From Cranoglanis bouderius (taxonomy: Eukaryota > Chordata > Actinopteri > Siluriformes > Cranoglanididae), in assembly GCA_023630585.1 (NCBI GenBank), contig CM042541.1:14494501-14558500 (forward strand): 64,000 bases of DNA, in the 5' to 3' direction. The notes beneath the pieces were generated by a model. The model saw nothing but the letters and a program-made list of their open reading frames with translations. It did no database searches and had not been told where the DNA came from. Positions 58,346 to 64,000 of the stretch are shown piece after piece. Each line of letters opens with the position of its first letter. The first letter of the stretch is position 1. Position numbers and translations under genes: made by a program.

Positions 58346-59518
58346 GCAAACAAAACTAAGGCTTTACACACTGGTGGTAAGTTGCATGCACTTGCTTTCT
58401 CATCTTGTATCAGCCATCTCAACCATCAGCTGTGATCATCAGCTGACCAACAGCTGGAGAGCCATATTGAGTACAGGACAGTCCCTAACATCTACTCAGA
58501 AAGTCACTAGATTTGTCACTAGACTCTATTTTGAAATAAAACCACTAAAGGGGTCTAAAAGGGTGCCAAAACCAGTGATAAAGTCTCTGAATTGAGTCTG
58601 GGGTGATGACAAATTATCAGCTCCTCCATGTTTTTTTACAGACCAAAGAGTGCCACAGTCTCGCCTTCTTGGCTTCTACTGGCTCTCACTGCTGAGAATT
58701 CGGAATTCACAGTTCAGAATTCTAGATGAAGTCAGCATGAAGTAAAAGTCACCACTACCAGATGTAAATTTCACGGTTTTTTTTGTTTGTTTGTTTGTTT
58801 GTTTGTTTGTTTTTTACATCACATGTCCTTTCCCCTTTTTATTCGTGTTTGGCCTGACTTGTGTTTTAGCTGGAAAAAACACACGAAAAGCATAGTTTTC
58901 CGATGTCTCCCGTATCACTGTAGCAAGGGGACAAAATTTGTCAAATCTATGGCTAAACCATAAATGTTGGCACCTCTGTTACAAACACTCCACAAATTAT
59001 CAAGCACATGGCAGAAAGCACAGACATTTCAGCCTAGTAGGACTTAAGAAGTAGTGATTTCCTGATCAATAAATTATGATTCAGATGCAGAGGGACAACA
59101 CTCACAAAGTGAGATGGAGGAGATCAAGGCTCTTTTTTTTTAGGAGGTCTCAATAACAAATGAATTTCAGGATTCAAGGCTAGCCCTGTTAGCTTGAGTG
59201 CTAGCCCTAGAGCTCAAATCAATAAGCTGGCTGTGGCTCTTTGAGACTCGACCCATGCTGCCACAAGGGCAAACCTTGAGCCAATCCACAGAAGAAAGAG
59301 AATGAGAGTGAAAAGGTCTTTACTTGTAGTGCTTTCTCTTTGGGTTATAAAAAGACCCTAATCAAAACAGACTGGATATGCCCAGCGAACTCTTGTTTCA
59401 ATTTTAATCAACTTTAGAAGAGATGTGTGAAAGCGTGTGTGTGTGTGTGTAGACTGAGCACATGAGCTAAAAATTCCTCCAGCAAGTGCCCCTATTTTTA
59501 CTGGCCTCAGAATAAAGT
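58346..59518. other. Non-coding stretch with (GTTT)n
   Basis: A (GTTT)n tract of about seven units lies at 58783-58810. The rest has no recognised repeat. A short GT tract occurs at 59435-59449. Confidence 0.5.
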
Positions 59519-60135
59519 CAGTAGTAACACCCCAAAGTTGATTATTTTCCTACAATAGAATCTTTTTTTTCCTCCCTCCTCATACCACAGCAATTTGCCA
59601 ACAATTAATTTTTTTTATATAATTTAGAGTTTAATTTACTTAATGTTGTGGAATGTCCATGAAACAAGTTAGTTCCTAATATCACTTATGTTATGACAGC
59701 TATAAACAGTCGTTCCCTCATCGGCCTCTCTTTTTTCTCCCTTAATTAATTAGATAAGACCAGTAAATAAAAAAATCAAACAGTTATGCTACAGAGAATG
59801 AGCAAAGTGTAAACTCCTATACTGTGAAGATTTCCCTGTGGTGGAAAAATTTAAGTTATAGCTTTACCTCTGACCTCTACAAAGCACTGACACTGGAGAC
59901 TCCTTCCATTAATGTTAAATAAATGTTCCCTTACAGAAAACTTCACCACAATAATGTATACACATGGTTTTTAATCCAGTTATGTGGCCCATCTGCTATA
60001 GAAATTACAATAGAAACAATAATGTATTAGAACATGCACATAAACTGTGATTTGCAGCTGGACTACTGTCTGAGCTACTAAGCTACTGAGCTGAGCTGAG
60101 CTACTGAGCTACTAAAAAAATGAATCAACATGCAG
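59519..60135 (+). repeat. Hairpin-repeat family, C to G
   Basis: AACACCCCAAAGTTGATTAT then TTTCCTACAATAG (arm C), D (CATACCACAGCAATTTGCCA, TTAATGTTGTGGAATGTCCA), E (GTTAGTTCCTAATATCAC, CAGTCGTTCCCTCATCGGCC), F (TGACACTGGAGACTCCTTCC, TTCCCTTACAGAAAACTTCA) and G (TAAACTGTGATTTGCAGCTG) are all present in order. A small CTGAGCTACTAAG tandem (60070-60113) precedes the end. Confidence 0.8.
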
Positions 60136-60390
60136 AGACTAGAGTTAGTCCACTGAGTATTTTATTGATGCCAGAGTATGAGGAGAACGTCACCAAATAT
60201 TACAAAAATTGAGAATCCATGAAGTTATGGATATAACTAGCTGGCTAGCATTACACAGTGGGCTTCTCAGTGTAGCCGCTAAATATTTCTTATAGCTTAA
60301 ATAGCTTGATAGTTAGCTATTAAATAGGCATTTCCCAAAATTACTTACTATTGCTTTACGATAAGGAATACTTCTGCAGCATAAATAGCT

Positions 60391-60410
60391 AGCTAGCTAG
60401 CTAGCTAATG
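60391..60410. repeat. (CTAG)n run
   Basis: Five GCTA/CTAG units, self-complementary, 28 bp before a Tc1 element. Confidence 0.85.
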
Positions 60411-60643
60411 GCATCAAAAAACAAGGTATTAGATATACAGTGGGGGGAAAAAAGTATTTGATCCCCTGCTGATTTTGTACGTTTGCCCACTGACAAAGAA
60501 ATGATCAGTCTATAATTTTAATAGTAGGTGTATTTTAACAGTGAGAGACAGAATAAGAACAAAAAATCCAGAAAAATGCATTTCAAAAACGTTATAAATT
60601 GATTTGCATTTTAATGAGTAAATAATTATTTGACCCCTTCGAC

Positions 60644-61585
60644 TTAGTACTTGGTGGCAAAACCCTTGTTGGCAATCACAGAGGTCAGACATTTCTTGTA
60701 GTTGGCCACCAGGTTTGCACACATCTCAGGAGGGATTTTGTCCCACTCCTTTGCAGATCCTCTCCAAGTCATTAAGGTCTCGAGGCTGACGTTTGGCAAC
60801 TCAAAACTTCAGCTCCCTCCACAGATTTTCTATGGGATTAAGGTCTGGAGACTGGTTAGGCCAGTCCAGGACCTTAATGTGCTTCTTCTTGAGCCACGCC
60901 TTTGTTGCCTTGGCTGTGTGTTTTGGGTCATTGTCATGCTGGAATACCCATCCACGACCCATTTTCAATGCCCTGGCTGAGGGAAGGAGGTTCTCACCCA
61001 AGATTTGATGGTACATGGCCCTGTCCATCGTCCCTTTGACGCGGTGCAGTTGTCCTGTCTCCTTAGCAGAAAAACACCCCCAAAGCATAATGTTGAGTTG
61101 ATGCCAAAGAGCTCGATTTTGGTCTCATCTGACCACAACACTTTCACCCAGTTCTCCTCTGAATCATTCAGATGTTCACTGGCAAACTTCAGACGGGCCT
61201 ATACATGTGCTTTCTTGAGCAGGGGGACCTTGCAGGTGCTGCAGGATTTCAGTGCTTCATGGTGTAGTGTGTTTCCAATTGTTTTCTTGGTGACTATGGT
61301 CCCAGCTGCCTTGACATCATTAACAAGATCCTCCCATGTAGTTCTGGGCTGATTCCTCACCGTTCTCATGATCATTGAAACTCCACAAGGTGAGATCTTG
61401 CATGGAGCCCCAGACCGAGGGAGACTGACAGTTATTTTGTGTTTCTTCCACTTGTGAATAATCGCACCAACTGTTGTCACCTTCTCGCCAAGCTGCTTGC
61501 CGATGGTCTTGTAGCCCATTCCAGCCTTGTGTAGGTCTACAATCTTGTCCCTGACATCCTTGGACAGCTCTTTGGTCTTGGCCAT
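60644..61585 (-). pseudogene. Tc1-like transposase, few lesions
   Basis: Start ATG at 61583-61585 (MAKTKELSKDVRDKIVDLHK), helix-turn-helix GYKTIGKQLG, hook SLPRSGAPCKISP, second helix-turn-helix TKKTIGNTLHH. A TAG replaces an expected CAG after LLKKAHV (about 61200). The catalytic part continues RLKFASEHLNDSEENWVKVL WSDETKIELFG (first D near 61120), then an apparent deletion of roughly 80 bp with a frame change, then MLWGCFSAKETGQL, FQHDNDPKHTAKAT (second D near 60930) and NQSPDLNPIENLWRELK (third acidic residue near 60830). A second stop follows LKF. It ends at 60644-60646. Three lesions explain inactivity. Confidence 0.92.
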
Positions 61586-61628
61586 GTTGGAGAGTTTGGA
61601 ATCTGATTGATTGATTGCTTCTGTGGAC

Positions 61629-61722
61629 AGGTGTCTTTTTACAGGTAACAAACTGAGATTAGGAGCACTCCCTTTAAGAAAGTGCTCCTAATCTCAGCTC
61701 GTTACCTGTGTAAAAGACACCT
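61629..61722. other. Long hairpin ahead of the transposase start
   Basis: Arms of about 40 bp: AGGTGTCTTTTTACAGGTAA, then CAAACTGAGATTAGGAGCAC at left, and the reverse complement (GTGCTCCTAATCTCAGCTCG, then TTACCTGTGTAAAAGACACC T) at right, with a loop of about 14 nt around CCCTTTAAG. It lies 44 bp upstream of the ATG on the minus strand, between the terminal repeat and the gene. It could affect transcript stability or translation, or bind a protein; the role is unknown. Confidence 0.9.
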
Positions 61723-61956
61723 AGGAGCCAGAAATCTTGCTGATTGATAGGGGATCAAATACTTATTTCACTCATTAAAATGCAAATCAATTTATAACTT
61801 TTTTGAAATGCGTTTTTCTGGATTTTTTTTCGTTGTTATTCTGTCTCTCACTGTTAAAATACACCTACCATTAAAATTATAGACTGATCATTTCTTTGTC
61901 AGTGGGCAAACATACAAAATCAGCAGGGGATCAAATACATTTTTTCCCTCACTGTA

Positions 61957-63154
61957 GCTAGATATGGCTAGAGAAATTACTTCAGTAGATAAATGATAAA
62001 TAACACAACACTATTTGATCATGTGACTCACTAAAATATTGAATACCGCCAAGACTATTGAATAATATAGACACTTTGGTAAACATTTCATTGCCATATT
62101 TTAACGAGCATGTAGGGGAAGTCAGGCTTCCTGTGTAGTCATAAAAAAATCGCCTGTGCTAGGTAGGTAGCTAGAACGGAATAACTGATCGAGAGGGTTT
62201 AACAATCTTTATATAGGGACTGAAAAACAGTTTGTCCCTGAATGATGATGAAAAATAAAACTTCAAAAAGAACTTTTCCTCTCAGGAAATTTTAATCTGA
62301 ACCACTTTACCAACTAATCATTGAAAAATCACTTTATAACAGGGAGATAAAAAGCATGGAAAATCAGTACACATACATAAATACATACATACACACCTTA
62401 GAAAAAGCATCAAAGCTTATTCACTTTACACTATTTCATAAAGTATTTTATCTCTCTCCAAGGAATCAGAAGAGTATACATTCTTGCTGTAAATCAATCA
62501 GCAATTTCTTCATGGGCTTTTGAGTCTTCATGAATCCAATGCAGCGGAAAGCCCATTATGCACATAATTCATGAGCTCTCTCAAATCACATCTCAGCAAG
62601 AGCACGACGGGGAGAAAGTACCATGACGCATTGAGGGAGAGTGAGGGGGGGAAAAGGCACATAGTCAAGATAAAGAAAAATCAGAGCTTAGCTACAGATA
62701 CATTCTTGACGTATTTCAACTTTATCCATCTGGATTCACTCCATCAGCTGCGATGAGCTCACGCCTGTGTTTATTATACCGAGTGAAAGAAGAACACTTA
62801 AGCCTAACGTTTACAATCACCTCTGCCGTAACCCAGCTGCAGGGTCTCGGCCCAATCCACTAAAACACCACCAGACTGTCTTCAAATACCGACACATCAT
62901 ACTCAGCCAAAACTCTCCTGGCTCAGGTCTGAGAGAAATCACTTGGTTCCTGGCTTGCAGAGGTCTCGCTGTGCTGTTTTAATTTACAAATCTGCAGATG
63001 AACTTCACTTTTTTTTTTGGCATGTGTCTGTAAAATGGTCTGAGCTGCAGCCAAAGGAGAGCAAGATTTTCTTCCTGCTTGATGGACAGCGTTGTTTGAG
63101 GAAGCGCAGCTGAGAAGCGGCCCTTTTACTGTGGATTTTGCTGCTTTAGGAAAA
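61957..63154. other. Unique non-coding stretch
   Basis: Complex sequence at about 62460-63000 without recognised repeats. Frames of 61-82 codons (62571-62756, 62767-62982, 62923-63171) overlap on both strands with no domains. Confidence 0.45.
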
Positions 63155-63440
63155 GTTACTGTTACCACCATAAAGCTGATTATTTACCCATAACAGCACG
63201 ACCCAAAGTGTTTGAATCCTCTTACACTGTAATTTGCCAACTATTACAATTTACTTTTATAGACATTGTTTACATTATATTTTCATTTAATGTTGTGTAA
63301 TGTTTCTTTCATTAATAAATTAAACATTGTAATGGTTGGTAAATTGATGTGGTACAAGTGGAATAACACAATCCAGACCATGCTGTTATACAAAAATAAT
63401 GCACTTTGAAAAGGGGAGGGGGGCATTACTTTCTTACAAC
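63155..63440. repeat. Hairpin-repeat family, B-C-D and an inverted partner
   Basis: The plus strand carries GTTACTGTTACCACCATAAA (B), CTGATTATTTACCCATAACA (arm C) and GTAATTTGCCAACTATTACA (D), ending near 63310. Immediately after, sequence of the opposite sense follows (TTGGTAAATTGATGTGGTAC, GGAATAACACAATCCAGACC, ATGCTGTTATACAAAAATAA), which is antisense D then arm A. Two copies, or one folded copy, meet here. Confidence 0.65.
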
Positions 63441-64000
63441 AGCAACAGCAAATATGTTTTTTATGGATCTTTAATACTTGAGTTCCAGTAATAAAAATAG
63501 ATATACACATTGTTGGTAAACTGTTGCAATATGGCAACAATGTGCAATGTTGGAAAGTACCATATAGTCAAAAATAACACAAAATGTGTGAGATTACAAT
63601 TCCAATTACTGCATAAGTTGCAGGGTGTTTTGCCACCTTGTAAGCATGTAAAAGTTTTATCTTCTAGAAAGGAATTACAGTTGTAAAAAGTATGTGGATG
63701 GATTTACTCACACAAAATACATAATACATACAAAAATGAGATCCAAACATGTTTTGGGTGAAATATGTTTTTAATTCTTTCTCATGAATTCTTAATTCTT
63801 TCTCTTGAAACAAAATTTAGGGTGCCAAAAAAGTGTAATTACAAAATATCCGAAATTCCAAAAAGTTTTTCTTACTTTGAATGTGAATGTCTTTTTTGCT
63901 ATGTAGACCTGTTTCAATTCATGAATGCACATATCACAGTTCCATTATCACAAGTTGTTACCATATGGAAACATTACATTTTACCATTTAACAGAATACT
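63441..64000. other. Non-coding stretch, no recognised element
   Basis: AT-rich sequence to the end of the window. No terminal repeat or coding signal. Confidence 0.5.

Larger units (their letters stand above)
60438..61954 (-). mobile_element. Tc1-like transposon, best preserved copy
   Basis: 1517 bp with TA on both sides (60436-60437 and 61955-61956). The terminal inverted repeats are close to 190 bp and very similar: CAGTGGGGGGAAAAAAGTAT then TTGATCCCCTGCTGATTTTG, running through TGACAAAGAAATGATCAGTC to AATTGATTTGCATTTTAATG. The gene is on the minus strand. A strong hairpin lies just ahead of its start. Confidence 0.93.

Noticed and set aside
60644..61585. Active Tc1 transposase
   Set aside because: Two in-frame stops and a deletion with frame change break it despite otherwise good preservation.

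Overview
The window reads as intergenic DNA from a bony-fish genome. It is AT-rich and full of (CA)n, (TA)n, (ATT)n and (GA)n microsatellites. It also carries at least 15 Tc1/mariner-type transposons or fragments, tRNA-derived SINEs of types common in fishes, 3' pieces of LINEs, and hAT- and PIF/Harbinger-type elements. The repeat mix suggests an ostariophysan, perhaps a catfish; that is an inference, because no host gene is present to confirm it. I found no convincing host exon, tRNA, rRNA or CRISPR array. Every protein-like signal belongs to a mobile element, and every transposase or reverse transcriptase seen is broken.

Layout. 1-6.2 kb: a split hairpin repeat, Tc1-derived elements, and a Tc1 element lying inside a (TTA)n tract. 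7-9.7 kb: a small terminal-inverted-repeat element, a Harbinger derivative with a TAA target duplication, and a SINE. 10.2-11.8 kb: a Tc1 element with a largely readable transposase. 11.8-18.4 kb: mostly unique sequence with a second Harbinger derivative. 18.4-27 kb: Tc1, SINE and two LINE 3' ends, one nested in a fold-back Tc1 derivative. 27-29.7 kb: unique. 29.7-34.6 kb: a 1-kb hAT-like element, hairpin repeats, a 477-bp insertion with a perfect 9-bp duplication, and a Tc1 remnant. 36.9-41.7 kb: SINEs, nested Tc1 elements, and a SINE head joined to a 30-bp minisatellite. 42.8-48.5 kb: a TA-flanked inverted-repeat element, a local duplication, hairpin-forming microsatellites and more Tc1. 50.4-58.4 kb: nested and fold-back Tc1 elements and a large 30-bp minisatellite interrupted by a LINE. 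60.4-62 kb: the best preserved Tc1 element. 62-64 kb: unique sequence plus a last hairpin-repeat copy.

The most interesting signal is a dispersed family, here called the hairpin repeat, found at about 12 places. Its modules occur in a fixed order. A is a left stem arm containing GTGCTGTTATAGGAAAATAA. B is a centre containing GGGTGGTGTGATGAAGC and ACCACCCC. C is the right stem arm, the reverse complement of A. D contains ACCACAGCAATTTGCCAA and TTAATGTTGTGGAACATCC. E contains AGTTAGTTCCT and CAGTCATTCCCTCA. F contains CACTGGAGACTCCTTCCATA. G contains ACCTGTGATTTGCAGCTG. I do not recognise it as a named family. A second unusual pattern is a repeat in which a tRNA-like SINE head sits next to 30-bp minisatellite units that have expanded to more than 1 kb in another copy.

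The elements do not act together as a pathway. The sequence records repeated rounds of insertion, nesting, deletion and slippage. Unique stretches between repeats, especially near 15.5-16.0 kb and 32.2-32.6 kb, could hold conserved regulatory elements, which only comparison with other species can test.
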